Source of the DNA: Cephalopachus bancanus | Taxonomy: Eukaryota > Chordata > Mammalia > Primates > Tarsiidae | Direction of reading: 5' to 3' | DNA: 64,000 bases | NCBI GenBank assembly: GCA_027257055.1 | Contig: JAPVLO010000977.1 | Span: 241,434-305,433 of the forward strand | Shown: piece after piece, positions 11,448-23,999 of the stretch | Position numbering within the stretch: the first letter of the stretch is position 1 | Layout of the letters: every line of letters begins with the position of its first letter | Notes under the pieces: model-generated | What the model saw: the letters and a program-made list of their open reading frames with translations, nothing else | What the model was told of the DNA's origin: nothing | Databases searched by the model: none | Made by a program: the position numbers and the translations under genes

Positions 11448-14400
11448 TAGGATTTCTTTGAGCAGTGTTTCAGTGTTTTGTAGTTCTCATTGTAAAGGTC
11501 TTTCACTTCTCTGGTTAGGAAGATGCTTAGGTATTTCAATTTTTTTTTTGGTGGTTATTGTGAATGGGATTGTGCTTTTTCTTTGGTTCTCTGCCTGTTT
11601 GTTGTAGGTGTATAAGAATGCAACTGTCTTTGCACATTTATTTTGTACCCTGAGACTTTGCCAAAGTCCTTTATCAGTGCAAGCAGGTTTTTGACAGATT
11701 CTCTTGGATTTTTAAGGAACAGGATCATATCATCAGCAAAGATAGATAACTTTACTTCTTCTTTTCCTATTTGAATACTCCTAATTTCCTTGTATTTTTA
11801 AACTGTTCTTACTAGGACTTCCAACACAATGTTGAACAAGAGGGGTGAAAGTCGACAGCATTATCTTGTTCCAGTTTTCAGGGGAAATGTTTCCTGTTTC
11901 TGTCCATTTAGCAATAAAATAACAAGTATTTTGTTTTGTTAATGTTATCTATAATATTTCTTTCTTCTATGTCCCATATTTGTGCTCTTATTTTGGTGAT
12001 CTGTCTGTCCAGCTGTGGGTTTATCGTAGATGGTGCTTACTATTTTGAGGTATGTTCCTTCTATACCTGGGTGTTTGAGGGTTTTTATCAAGAGGGTTTT
12101 ATTTATGGTCTTGTGAACGTTGAACCAGCCCTCATCCCAGGGATGAATCCTACTTAATCATGGTGGATACTTTTAATTTTTGAGATGTGTTTTTGGATCT
12201 GATTTGCAAGAATCTTGTTGAGAATCTTTGCATCTATGCTTATAAGGAATATTGACCTGTAGTTCTCTTTTTTGTTGAATCTTTACCCGGTTTGGGTATC
12301 AGTGTGATGTTAGCTTTGTAAAATGATTTGGGGAGAATCCCATCTTTCTCAATTACCTGAAGTGCTTTGAGTGGGTTTGGTATCAACTCCTCCTTGTACA
12401 TTTTGTAGAATTCTGCTGTAAAGCCTTCTGGTCCAGGGCTTTTTTTTTCTTTTCTTTTTTTGTAGGTAGTTTTCTTATGACAGAGTCAATTTCCTGGGTA
12501 GTTATTGGTCTATTCAGGGTCTCAGTGTCTTCTTATTTTAACCTGGGGAAGTCGTGTGATGTCAAAAATCCTCCATTTCATTTAGGTTATCAAGTTATTT
12601 TTCCATACTCGTGTGCATAGTAATCTCTGATAATCTTTTGTATTTCTTCAGGGTCATTTGTGATTTGATCTTTTGTATTTCTGACTGTGTTTGTTTGGGT
12701 TTTTCTCTTTTTGTTGGTCATTCTGGCTGGGGTTACATCAATCTTGTGAATTCTTTAAAGAACCAGCATTTTGTTTTGTTGATATTGTCTATCATATTTT
12801 TGTCTTCTATGTCTCCTATCTGGGCTCTTATTTTGGTGATCTGGATTCTTCTGCTAAAATTAGGGTTCTGTTGGTCTTCTCTTTCCAGCTTCCTTAGGTT
12901 TTTTGTTAAGCTATCAACTAGTGATCTTTCCATTCTCTTGATGTGTGTTCACAGAAATATAAATTCCCCGCTTAGAACTATTTCCATGACATCCCAGAAG
13001 TTTTGGTAAAATGTTTCTTCATTTTCATTTGTTTCAAGGAATCTTTTATTTTCTGTTTTGATTCAATGTTGATCCAGTAGCTGTTCAGCATCATGCTGTT
13101 CAGTGTCCATGTCTTTGTAGGCTTTGAGGAAATTTTGTTGGTGTTGATATTCATTTTTATTTCACTGTGGTCTGAGTAGGTGCATGGCAATATTTCAAAC
13201 TTATGGAATGTGTTTATGCTTGATTTATGACTGAGGATGTGATTGATTTTGGAGTATGCTCCATGTGGTGATGAATAGAATGTATATTCTGTGGTTGTTG
13301 GAGAGAATATTCTGTAGGTATCTATTAAGTCTATTTGGTTGAGTGTCAAGTTTAGGTCTGGATCTTCTTGTTGATTTTTTGCTTTGATGATATATCTAGG
13401 GCTGTTACTGTGGTATTTATGTCCCCTGTTATAATAGTGTTTGAGTTAATATCTTTTTTTAGTATAGTTAGTAGTTGCTTTATAAAAGCTGGTGCTTCTC
13501 TGTGGGTGCATATGTGTTTAGGATGGATATTTCTTATTGATGGATTTAACTTTTTATCATTAGGTAGTGGCCTTTTGTACCTTTTTTAATTTTTGATAGC
13601 TTAAAGATTGTTTTGTGTAATATTTAGATCATGACTCCTGACTTCTTTTGTGCTCCATTTGCCTGGAAACTCATTTTCCATCCTTTAACTTTGAATGTGT
13701 GTGTGTTGCCTGTGGTGAGATGAGTTTCCCAGATGCAGCAAATAATTTTGTCATGATTTCTTATCCAGTTTGCCATTCTGTATCTTTTCAGTGGTGTACT
13801 TAGTCCATTCACATCCAGGCTGATTATAGAAATGTGATTGTTTATCTGTGTCATAAGGTTCTTATAAAGTTTTTTCTTTGTTTGCTTGCTTGCTTTCAGC
13901 TTTGGGTTGAGGTATGTGTGTGTTTTCAAGTTTGTTGTTGCTATGTATTCTCTGTTGATTCTGTGCTCTGCTGTTCTCAAGGGAAGTGTGTGGTCATTCT
14001 TTTTTTTTTTTTTTTTTTTTGTTCTGTGCTTAATATCATTTTAGGCATCTCCTGTAGAGCTGGTCTCGAAACTGCATCATCTCTTAGGGATTGGATGTCT
14101 GGGAAAGATTTTAATTCTCTATCACTGATGAAGCTGAGCTTGGCTGGATAGGAAATTCTTGGTTGAAATTGTTTATCTTTGAGAACTTTGAATATTGGAC
14201 TCCAGTCCCTTCTTGCTTGCAGTGTTTCTGCTAATAGGTCTGATGCTATTCTGATTAGTTTTTCTCTGTAGGTAGTCTGACCTTTCTCTCTTGCTGCCTT
14301 TAGGGGTTTTGTGTGTGTGTGTTTGCCTTTTATGTAGGCAAATTGCTATAATTCTAGGGGTTGATCTTCTCACTTGATGTCTTGTGGACATTCTCTGTAT

Positions 14401-16189
14401 CTCTTGTGTTTGACTGGTCACATCTCTGGTGAAATAAGAAAAGTTTTCTTGGATAATCTCCTGGATTACTTGCTCCAAGGTATTCTCCATTTCCCTTTCT
14501 TCTGGAATACCAATCAGGCATAGGTTCAACCTCTTGATATAATTGCACATCTCTTGTAGGCTTTGTTCTTTCTTTCTGAGTTTTCTTTTTGTGTATTTTA
14601 GAGATCAGGTTAATTCTATGTTTTGGTCTTCAAGTTCTGAGATTCTTTCTTCTGCTAGATTAATTCTGCTTTCCATACTTGTCATCTTGTTATTTATTTC
14701 CTAGATGAAATTTTTTATGAACAAAATCTCTGTTACAAGTTCTTTCAGTGTTGCATCCTTTCTTTCTTGAGTCTTATTTACTCTTTCCATTCATTCCCTA
14801 ATCCTTGTCGCATTCTGGGGCCTGTCCTTGGTAACTTCCATTGTTTGGGTGCCTAGGTCTGATTTTTAAGGCACTTTCTCTTTGTTAAACTTGAAATTAC
14901 CTGTGGCCTTCCATTTTTATTTTTCACATTTGTGACAGATCTCTTGCTTTTCTCTTTAGTTCCATTATTCAGTGGCAGTAGGAGAGTCTTTCATTTCTAA
15001 TGTTGGCTCAGCCCTCTATCCTTCCTTGATCTGTGCTCTGGACTCATTCTATTTTGAAACAGGATACTGATCTCTTTGCAGGTCTTCCTTGTCCTTTTCT
15101 GGCCACATCCTTTGTCCAGGATGTACAGTCTCAGTGGTACACTGAGACTCAGCACTTGTCCTGTCCCTCTGAAGCTTGTGTTTTCAGGATATTCCCTCTG
15201 GGTCAAGATCAACTACTGAGTAGCTGATCCATTGGTCACAGAGATCAGGTCTATCGTCCCTTGGTTAGGAAGACAGAGCACTTTCCTGCCCTGTTCTCAA
15301 GATGGTGGCAGTGTGTCTCTTTCATCCTCTCCAGTGGGACTCTGCCTCTGGGTTCCCTTTGCAGTTCTCACTGTTAGTGTCCAGTCAGGCACTGAAGTGG
15401 TGAGGCAAAGCCTGGAGCTGGCAGTCTCTCCTGCTGCAATGGTGAGGCAGAGCCTGGAGCTGGTAGTCTCTCTCCTCTGCTTCTTTGGAGGAAGTTTTAA
15501 AAAAGATGGTGTTCATCTTCTGTGACCTGGGAAGTACTAGGGACCAAGCAGAACAGCTGCAATACCAGTTGCTTCACCAGGAGGTTCCTGGCCACTTGCT
15601 CACGAGCCCTCACTTAGTCAGTCTCTCCCAGTATCTTCTGCCAAGAAAGGGATTTGCTGATTTTTTTAAAAAATAGCACTAGGCTTCTGAATCCTGGGAA
15701 TCACTAGGGTCCAAGCTGAGCAGCTGCAGCACCAGTCACTGCACCAGGATATCCCTGACTGCTTGCTCCTGAGCCCTCACTCAGTCAGTCACTCACATGC
15801 CCACTCAGTCACTAACATGTGCACAAAATTTTCCATACACTCACTCACTCACATTTGGACTTGAATGTTGTGAGCCAGCCGTGGAGGCCTGCCTGAGCAT
15901 TAGGGATCCAGGCAGTCTGCGGACCCTGAGACCACCAGGCTGGTTCAGGAGCTGAAGGCCCATTCCCTCCTCCTTTCCTTGTTGTTTAGCATTACCCACT
16001 GGTAGGGATTTTAACGATCTAAGCATGAAGTTCTGAGAATATGACAGGCATGGCTGACTCTAGGGATCCATTGTTCCCGCTTCTCACAGACTGCGGTTTC
16101 GGCTTTAAACTTAACACGTTCAAACTCAGATCACATTTGGGAGCCTTATACGTGATACAAGCTTCTTTATAAGATTTAAAAATATATTT

Positions 16190-16870
16190 GTAGAATTAGT
16201 ATATACATTAAATGGCCCAGCACGAACTTTGGGCTGGGCCACATTCCTAAGGGCCCAGCGTCCATTTTGGACTGGGCCACATTCTTTAGGAACTGGTCTG
16301 ACCTATAATTAAGAGTTTTTTATAGTACAGGTAAAGTTAGCACAGAATAAGAAGGTATTAGGATTTAAGTCAGTCATAAGTGGGTATACATAAGTTTTAG
16401 AAGTTATTGACTATTAGGATTTTATGATATTAAAACTGTTGTATTGCTTTTGAGGAACATAAACTAAGCATAAGGAACAGTGAAATAATTTTAAGATTGT
16501 CCTTCCTCATGCTTGGGGGAAAACGCCTGGTGGGCGGGGATGCCTCCCCCACCCACCCACCTGGCTTTGTGTTCATGTAAACTCTTGTGATTTGATTAAG
16601 ATTGTCCTTTCTCATGCTAAGGAAAATGCCTGGTGGGTGAGGATGCCCTCCACCCACCTGGCTTTGTGTTCATGTAAACTCTTGTGATTTGATTGGGGCT
16701 GCCCTTCCTCATTCCTAAGGAAACGCCTGGTGGGTGGGGGACGCCCCTCACCTACCTGGCTTTGTGCCCACGTGAAAGTCTTGTGATTTAACATGTGGAA
16801 GTTTGGGATAAAATACTCACGACGGGTCCCAATAAATGGCTTCTGCTCATTTCACTGAACAGTTGTCCAC
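16190..16870 (+). repeat. Solo LTR-like element with threefold U3 repeat
   Basis: An LTR-like unit has a TATA-like ATAAAATA near 16809 and an AATAAA signal at 16831-16836, then a T/C-rich U5-like tail. Upstream of the TATA box are three tandem, imperfect copies of a roughly 100-bp unit (see next entry). No internal retroviral genes adjoin it. The outer edges are uncertain. Confidence 0.6.
16491..16789 (+). repeat. Tandem repeat, 3 x about 97-105 bp, in the LTR
   Basis: The units start at 16491, 16596 and 16693. Each contains TTCCTCAT or TTTCTCAT, then 'GCCTGGTGGG', 'ACCTGGCTTTGTG', and 'CTTGTGATTT'. The first unit is about 8 bp longer because of an extra (CCCA) run. Such repeats upstream of a TATA box are typical of retroviral enhancers, which is an inference here. 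Confidence 0.85.
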
Positions 16871-17146
16871 TTTCTTTCTTTCTCTTTCTTCCTCTTTATA
16901 TCTATGCCTCCATCTTGCTTTTTTAATATTATCCCTACTACAGAATCTGCTTCTGCACTAGACAGAGTCCAGTCTCTTTCTTCCCTTCTATTTCTCCAGA
17001 ATATTCACCAACACTGCCCCACCTTCCAGGGACCCTCTAAATCTCCTTTGGGGGGCTGGCTCCCCATACTTGAATTGTCTGACTAGCTTGGCCACCAACT
17101 TCTCTGTCATCCCCACAGTCCTTTTTTTTTTTTTTAATCTAGCAAA
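16871..17146. other. Unassigned pyrimidine-rich sequence
   Basis: No gene is seen. The stretch is C/T-rich, ends in a T-tract (17119-17133), and then joins old L1 ORF2 sequence. It may be the tail of the preceding LTR insertion or part of another retroelement. Confidence 0.4.
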
Positions 17147-17670
17147 CTTTATTAAAAAGGAATTTCTGTCCAGGTACACTGATTTACACCTGTAATCCCA
17201 CACTTTGGGAGACTGAGGCAAGAGGATTGCTTGAGCCCAGGAGTTCAAGATTAACCTAGGCAACATAGCAAGACCTCTTCACTATGAAAAATAAAAATAA
17301 AAATTAGCTGGGCATGGTGGCTCATGCCTGCTAATCCTAGCTACTCAGTTGCTGAAGTGAAGAATCTCCTGACCCCAGGAGTTTGAGACTATGTTAAGCT
17401 GTGAGCCTACCACTGCACTCCAGCTTAGGCAACAGAGTGAGTCCTAACTCAAAAAAAAAAAAAAAAAGCAATTTCCTCAGTCTAAGAAAGACAGCCACCC
17501 TATTACACACATCAGAATCAATGGTGAAACATTTAAAACTTTTTCTTTAATTTCTGGAGTAGTAGAGAAATTAGGGAATAAATATAAAAATAAGTAAAAG
17601 TTGTAGGAATTGCAAAGAAGATAAAATTGCGGGTTTTTCACTCTTGATATTATTAAGTACTTAGAAAATA
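17147..17670 (+). repeat. Old L1 ORF2 fragment, split by an Alu
   Basis: Bases 17147-17165 and 17468-17670 are the two halves of one old L1 ORF2 stretch. Together they match the unbroken 47610-47830. It continues the L1 that was interrupted at 9200, so L1 copy 1 and the LTR sit inside it. Confidence 0.7.
17169..17467 (+). repeat. Alu, sense
   Basis: This is an Alu dimer from CCAGGTACACTG to a poly-A tract at 17451-17467. It is inserted in old L1 ORF2, with GGAATTTC on the left and GCAATTTCC on the right as a likely imperfect target duplication. The equivalent site in the second DRB unit has no Alu. Confidence 0.9.
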
Positions 17671-17681
17671 AAAATAACAGC

Positions 17682-17812
17682 CAAGCACAGTGGTTCATGC
17701 CTCTAATCCCAGCACTTTGGGAGGCAGAGGTGAGACAATTGCCCCAAGCCCAGGGGTTCGAGATCAGCCTGCACAACTTGGTGAGACCTCATCTCTACAA
17801 AAAATTTTTAAA
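17682..17812 (+). repeat. Alu left-monomer (FLAM-like)
   Basis: This is a single 7SL-type monomer ('AGCACTTTGGGAGGCAGAGG', '…GAGACCTCATCTCTACAAAAA') with no right arm. It follows the old L1 fragment. Confidence 0.8.
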
Positions 17813-17819
17813 GAATTCA

Positions 17820-18640
17820 TTACATTACTATCTGAATTTGGATTTTTAAAAATTATTTGTGAGTTTTAACAAATATTTTATATTTCTTAACTATTAGGAT
17901 ATTCTCTTTTATAAATAATTTATATCCTTTGCCAAATTTTCTGTTGTGTTTTGGCTAATTTATTTATTGATGAAACCAGTCCAACATCCCCCATAGAACT
18001 AATGTTTACAGTTTTATTGAATAAACATAAAAATTGACCTTCCAGTCTTAAAACTTGATACCTACGTTTGTCTTATCTGGGTTCCTTTCTCAGGAAACTA
18101 GTCCTCAGTCCTGTAGTATCAAGGAACTGAAACTCACCAGGTCACTCACACAAACAATAAGATGAGAGACCCTTCCCTAATTCCTGTTTGCCAACTTCTC
18201 TTCCTTAACTATCCCCAATTCCTGTTTACCAAATCCTCTTCCTTACCTGTATCTAATTCCTGTTTTCTACACTTCTACCTCACTATATAATTCCCTACCT
18301 TCAATGGGATGGAGAATGGATTTGAGATAGTATCTCCTGTTGTCCTTGGCTTATATCAACCATGTAAAAAGTTTCTTCCTTGGCAATATTTGTTGTCATA
18401 GTAATTGATTTGCTGTATGATGAATAATAAGACTTTTACCAAACCCCTGGTATTTCAGTAGCATTGATTTGTTGACAATTTTACATAATAAGAAAGTTAG
18501 TCTAATGTCTTGTATGTTTCAAAGTTTTTCCTGGACCCACATACTTTGCTTAATTTTGTTATTTCCTTCATGCAAATAAATTTATTCAAATAGTTTTCTT
18601 GTATGCTTTTTGGATTTTCTGTATTGCTTAGAAAGACATT
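17820..18640. other. Non-coding 3' flank, possible LTR fragment
   Basis: No gene is seen. Bases 17965-18470 contain short repeated words (TTCCTGTTT followed by CCAA or CTAC, three times) and an AATAAA, in the style of an old solo LTR. I could not define its edges or its clade. Confidence 0.35.
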
Positions 18641-19582
18641 TTTTAAAAAAATTATTTTAACAGGTTTATTGAAGCATAATTTACATGCCACAAATTTCAT
18701 TCATTACATACACAAAATCCAATTGTTTCAGTAAATTATAGATTTGTGAAACTGCCATAACAATTCAGTTTTAGAACACTTCTTAGGCAGAGTAGCTAGT
18801 ATAGATTAGGCATAGATAGATAAATTTGTTATAGGAAGTGTTCAGATATTTTTCTTATCACATTTTTACTGCAGGACACACTGGAATATGAACCCATCAG
18901 TCTACCCTACCTTCTCAGCCAATCAGCAAAAATCCCATCATATGCAAGAATAAGATAGCCCAATTTTTCAGCCCATGGTTTAGCATAATAATCACTAAAA
19001 ATCCTTCAGGTTTCCTTTTGAAGGTAAAATGCTCAACCCCACCCCTTAACTGATCAAAACCATAGAAATGATAATGAGACTTTCTTTTAGCTCACGAACT
19101 TGTGTATTCAGAAGTCTGGCAAGTCTCCTGCAAAGGCAAAATGTGTATTCCGGAAAAAGATCACCCTTCCACCCATTAGATGCAGAAAATAGTTACCTGA
19201 GCCCCAACCTCTTTATACTCAGACCTCATATAGTCTTTTGTGTCATATATGAAAATATATGTAGCTTTTAGTTAGGAGCAAAAGCACAGTTTTTTCTTTC
19301 AAGAGACTCATCCATGCCAGCTCTTTCTGGCATGAATCTTCCTCCCCTCTCTTCCCCTCATTACTATTCTAAAACTTTACTGGCTACTCTGAAAATTTCT
19401 TCAGTGTCAAGTCAAAGGCCCATGAGTTTTGTGCTGTACTCTACCCAACTTCATTTCTGGCACGTTCAATATTTCTCTATTTATAGTCAATTCCCATCCC
19501 ACCCCAAACCCTGGGCATTCACTGATCTGCTTTTGTGTCTATAAATTTGCTTCTTCAAGATATCCCATGTAAACGAAATCAT

Positions 19583-19962
19583 ATGATACATCTGACAATT
19601 AAGTTCATGAACACTTCCTAGAAAAAGTAGTACAAACCTCATTGCTGAATACCACTATGATCACCTTTGAAGTACTCCTCTTGGGAAGTTACACACTGAT
19701 GCCAGTGCCTAGTCCACCCAGCAAAGCAATTTTGGAACTCTTTTTCTGGAATGGTCATCAGAGCTGCTGTCATATTATCCTTGATGTCCCAAATGTTATC
19801 AAATGTCTTCCTTTCAATATTTCCTTTATCTTTGGGTAAAGAAACAAGTCATTGGGGGCCTGATAAGGTGAGTAGGGAGGTTGTTCCAATACAGTTATTT
19901 GTACAGTGCTGCCAATGTAAGCACAAACTGACAAGTTCACAAACTTAATTGTCAGACTTCAA
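19583..19962 (+). mobile_element. Deleted mariner element with both terminal repeats
   Basis: The left terminal repeat CTGACAATTAAGTTCATGAAC (about 19592) faces a right copy GTTCACAAACTTAATTGTCAG (about 19938). The interior is an internally deleted version of the mariner at 29057-30345. The shared left interior runs 'CACCTTTGAAGTACTCC…'. No transposase remains. Confidence 0.85.
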
Positions 19963-19974
19963 CAAATATCAATG

Positions 19975-20160
19975 GCAGGTTCAATGGCCATTCCAGAAAA
20001 AGAGTTCCAAAATTGCTTTGATAGGTGGACTAGGTGCTGGCATCAGTGCATAGCTTCCCAACGAGAATATTTTGAAGGTGACCCTAAGGATAATCTGTGA
20101 TGAGATATGTAGCACTTTTTCTAGGATGGTTTGTGAACCTAATTGTTGAACCTGAGACCT
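19975..20160 (-). mobile_element. Second mariner fragment, inverted relative to the first
   Basis: The sequence is the reverse complement of the first roughly 180 bp of the same mariner family ('GGCATCAGTGCATAGCTTCCC', ending GACCTCATATA). With the neighbouring element it makes a head-to-head inverted pair with about 270 bp between arm centres. Confidence 0.8.
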
Positions 20161-20770
20161 CATATAGCCTTTTGTGTCTGCTTTCCATCACTTAACATAA
20201 TGTTTTTGAAGTTCACCAGTTTTGTAATATATATTATCATTTTGTTCTTTTTAATTTTTTTATCTTTCTTATGTATATAAATGTAGAAGGTACACATGTA
20301 ATTTTGTTACATGTATCGATTATGTAGTGTTGAAGACAGAGCTTTTAGGGTATCCATCACCTAAATAGTGTGTATTATACACATTAGGTAAGCTCTCATT
20401 GTCTGGAGTGCAACGAATGAAACTCTCCTTGGATAAAACCATTTGTGATTATAGTATGCTCACTGACAGGTAAGTATATTTTTATATCCATTTACTAGTC
20501 CAAGGTTATTTGCATTTTTTTCTAGTTGAGGTTATTATGACTAAGGCTGCTTTCAACATTTGCACACATATCTTTGTGAAGACATATGTTTTCATTTCTC
20601 TTTGATAAAGCCAAAGAATGAAATTACTGGGTCACATAGAAAATGTATGTTAAAACTTTTAAGAAATTGTAAAACTGTTGTCCAATGTACTTGTAACATG
20701 ATACATTTCCCACCAGCAATGCACTGAGATTTGATGAGGCTATTTGCTTTCAAACATTATGATAATGATA

Positions 20771-22317
20771 GTAATAGAAATAAGAACACTTATTTTATTA
20801 ACAGTATTATTTATTTTTATATTTCAATTTTTATTCATCAGGTATCCATTTTGTTGAAAGGAATGAGTTTGGAATATGCTTTACGAACAACCTGAAACTC
20901 TCTGTTTATTTTAACTTTAAACTCAACGGTAGGATTATTGTTTTGGACTCTGTTTTACTGGTGTATTTAATTAACAATAAATCATAACCAAAATTTACTT
21001 ATTAAAATAGATGTATATTATGTTTTACCATCCTATAGAGCTAGTCATTTCTTATTATGCTGCTTTTTTAAAAAAAAATTTCCCTGGAAAATATATTTTC
21101 CTCATACAAGTGCCTATTGGTATACTATATTGAGTTCTAACAACAAACAATCATTTTGCTTGGTTTTTTTTGTTGTTGTTGCTGTTTTATTTTTATTGGG
21201 TGAATGACTGGCATTTAGTAGTAAATGTTTTTTTTTTGAAGACTCAAAACTTTGACTGGAGGATGCCTATCAAGAACCCACAGGACTTCAGGAGGATATT
21301 AGCTAAAAATACTAACAATCTAATAGTACCACAAGCTATCATTTCCCTACCCTAAAATTATTCTACCACACCCACCAGTTCTTTTTTTAAAAGAGATACA
21401 GTTTTGCTCTTTTCTTCCCATGTGCGGCAGGCCTACTCCACAAAGGTTAAATCACTATTTGTCTGAGCATACAGTTCTGATCTCATGGCCCTTCCAATGT
21501 GTGAGGAAGTGAGTAGTAGGAACACTGAGAGAAGTTTATTTTCTCTGCATAAAGACACAAAAGAAACAGTTTCTTATTCCTACTTCTGAAGGTTCTTGTG
21601 AGAGAATCTGAAACCTAAAGCTGCTGCAGGTATCCTTCTACCATCTGAGGAAAGTTGGATGCGTATGATGACGAGATGAGCTGCAAAGTTTCAGGATCAT
21701 TGAGGATGCCACTGGCCTGATGAGTTGAGTAGCCCTGGAGATGCCCTGACTCAAATCTATCTGCTATGTGAGATAACAATATGAGGTGAAAAAAGCCAAT
21801 TAGGTTGGATTTTATGCTACTAACAGCAGGAGGCAACTTCATTGAAAAATTTTCTCTACGTATTTCAATTTTATTTACAAATTTCACACCACAGGTCTCT
21901 CAAGACAAATCACATCTTCATCTAACAAATTAAAGCAAGAGTAAAGTTACAACCCTGAAATCAAACAGAAAAAAATATGACTATCAGTTTAAATTCTGTA
22001 GGATAACTTGATTGAAAATAAATTAATACCTCTCTCTGACAGTGGAAATTTTTTTCAAATGATTCTTATTCTGAAAAAATTACTTTTTTATTTGGCTTAT
22101 TTTAAAACTGAGTCTTCTATGAAACACAATAGAGAACTTCAATCTTCTTAAACAGTTTACTTGACTTTCTCTGAAATCTATACAACTCCTTTATAGCAAC
22201 ATATTACTGAAATATATGAAATTTAGAATTATGCATTGAATTGTAATTTAGTTGCACAATCTTTCTATTTCTTGTCCTCGAAGCTGTATGAAGCAGATGA
22301 GTTTTCACTCCATGTTA
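20771..22317. other. 3' flank of DRB copy A, no gene recognised
   Basis: This is non-coding sequence paralogous to 53100-55390. It contains a minus-strand open stretch at 21615-21887 (90 codons). The equivalent in the second unit (53880-54170) is full of stops, so I do not call it a gene. No other feature is evident. Confidence 0.6.
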
Positions 22318-22640
22318 ATTTGAGAAAAATTTAATAATGTAATGTGGCACAAGATGAGCTTAGATGCAAGGGAAGCAGTAAGGACTGGGTACAAAGGGGA
22401 CCAGAAAAGAACATGATAATGTACTGCCGTCAATACTGGGACTTCCAAACCAAAGACAGAGCTCAGGAAGCAATCAGGGAGGACATTTCCTGCAGGGTCA
22501 CTTAATGAGAAACTTCCCAGGTCCTGAAGAAGCATTCTCTTTGTGGAAGAATAAGAGTAAAACAGGAAATAAGAGTAAATACTGAAGTTGGGACAGAAGG
22601 TTCTTCCTTGAGTGTTGTCATGCTCACTTTGGCTCAGGAG
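22318..22640 (-). pseudogene. DRB copy A exon 6 and 3' UTR
   Basis: The reverse complement carries the typical DRB 3' UTR ('CTCAAGGAAGAACCTTCTG', '…AAATGTCCTCCCT…') and an ATTAAA polyadenylation signal (22330-22335 on the plus strand). Compared with copy B, a 5-bp deletion removes the splice-acceptor AG, and the stop codon position reads CAA. Confidence 0.88.
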
Positions 22641-22908
22641 AAGAAGATAGAGTGTTGTTTTCAGACCTAACTCTACAAACAGCTGCTTTTCCCCTTTTCT
22701 CCATACCTGATGTGAGAACACTACAGGAAAAAGAGCCAGTGCTACTTCAGAGCATAGGCCTTTTACAGAGAGAAGCTTTAGTGTAAACTACCTAATCAGA
22801 AATTTGTATTCAAAGTGTTTCCCTTTTTTTCTGCTTTATGTCTTGTCACCTCTACCATCCTTCTAGCAAAACCAAATCTCTCTCTAAAAGAAGGCTGAAG
22901 AAAATTAC

Positions 22909-22932
22909 CCATTGGTTGAAGTCCAGAGTGTC
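22909..22932 (-). pseudogene. DRB copy A exon 5 (24 bp)
   Basis: This is an exact 24-bp exon, from GACACTCTGG to ACCAATGG, with acceptor CCAG and donor GTAATT intact. It encodes the short cytoplasmic segment normally read as HSGLQPT. It is one of the few undamaged parts of copy A. Confidence 0.9.
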
Positions 22933-23424
22933 CTGGAAAAGAGAGGGAAAGATATACTTAAAAGATACAGAAGCAAATATTTCCCCAAATACAAGGTCCC
23001 CAGCCCTAGCTCTCCCACCTGAAATATTTCTCACACCATAACTCACAAGCCAGGGCAGAGAGGACAGCAGAAACTGAGAGCATGTCATTCTTGAAGCTTC
23101 TGTCACAGGAATCCAGTATAATTTCATTAATCTTAGTTGTTCTTCTTCTTACACTTACCCCAGGATCTCAACTCAAGATCCCTCTGCTTGCTCTTATCTC
23201 TTTTTTTCCTTTCCTCTGCAGCTTTCTCTTATATCTGCAGGTTACAAGTCTGTATTCTTTGACATAGTAACAACAGCCTGTTGATTTCTTGATTTCCAGG
23301 ACATTTGAGTTCAACTGAGGAAAAAAAGGTATATAAGATGGTTACTAATATACTGAGAGCAAACCTCAGAAAGCAGTATTTTTTTAATCCAAAAAGACCA
23401 TTTCCTTTGTGTTTAATTTCTTTT

Positions 23425-23714
23425 GTTTGTTTTTTGAGTCGGAGTCTCTCTCTGTCACCTAGACTGGAGTGCATGGCCGCTCCCGGTCACTGCAGCCTCG
23501 ACCTGCTGGGATCCGGCTATCCTTCCACCTCAGTCTTCCAAGTAGCCGGAATTACAGGCACGTGCTACCACATCCGGCTGATTTTTAAATTTATTGTAGA
23601 GATGAGGTTTCGCCAAGTTACCCAGGAGGGTTTCGAACCCGCATGCTCAGGCAATTCACTCACCTCGGCCTCCCAAAGTGCGGGATTACCGGCTGAGCCA
23701 CCGAGTCCAGCCTT
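23425..23714 (-). repeat. Alu, antisense, in intron 4 of DRB copy A
   Basis: This is a reverse-complement Alu dimer of the strepsirrhine type (GCATGGCCGCTCCCGGTCAC, …GAGCCACCGAGTCCAGCC). It retains several CpGs, so it is fairly young. There is no counterpart in copy B. Confidence 0.9.
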
Positions 23715-23999
23715 AATTTTTAATTTAATTTAATTTTAGGTTGAAGGGCACAAGTGCAGTTTTGTTACCTAGGTCTGTAGCATGATGGCAAGGTTTGGGT
23801 TTCTAATATGTTCATGTGTCAGGTGGTGCACATGGTACCCAATGAATGGTTTTTCAACTCATTCCTCCACTTTCCCCCCCCCTTTAGTAGCCCTTGGTGT
23901 TTGTGTTCCCATACTTGTGCACATGAATGCCCAGTGTCCAGCATATTTCTTCCTCCAGAAAAGACTATGGAAAGTCTCAGCTATCAGCAGGTTCCTTAA

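Larger units (their letters stand above)
9205..16015 (-). mobile_element. Long strepsirrhine-type L1 (copy 1), near full length, defective
   Basis: This is a minus-strand LINE-1 of about 6.8 kb. The 3' UTR and tail are at 9205-9750. ORF2 remnants run up to about 13980, with an endonuclease-like peptide at 12978-13349 (contains SPTTTEYTFYSS and SDHSEIKM) and the ORF2 N-terminal part at 13624-13980 (ISLDVNGLSTPLKRYR). An ORF1 remnant lies at 14173-14550 (LCLIGIPEEREMENTLEQVI). A GC-richer 5' UTR spans about 15000-16015. The frames are broken by many stops and indels. A 3'-end L1 piece (9760-10004) and an Alu (11159-11447) are nested inside. A second copy lies at 37716-46535. Confidence 0.9.
18650..20770 (-). 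repeat. Old L1 (L1ME-like) 3' end, interrupted by mariner pieces
   Basis: This is antisense old L1 3' UTR/ORF2 sequence ('TTTATTGAAGCATAATTTACATG' type at 18664, and on to 'CACTTAACATAATGTTTTTGAAG' at 20188). Mariner DNA separates the halves at 19580-20160. The right half (20180-20770) matches 52690-53100 of the second DRB unit. Confidence 0.75.

Noticed and set aside
21615..21887. 90-codon minus-strand open frame in the 3' flank of DRB copy A
   Set aside because: The paralogous DNA at 53880-54170 has many stops in the same frame and I recognise no domain, so chance or a very old relic is more likely.
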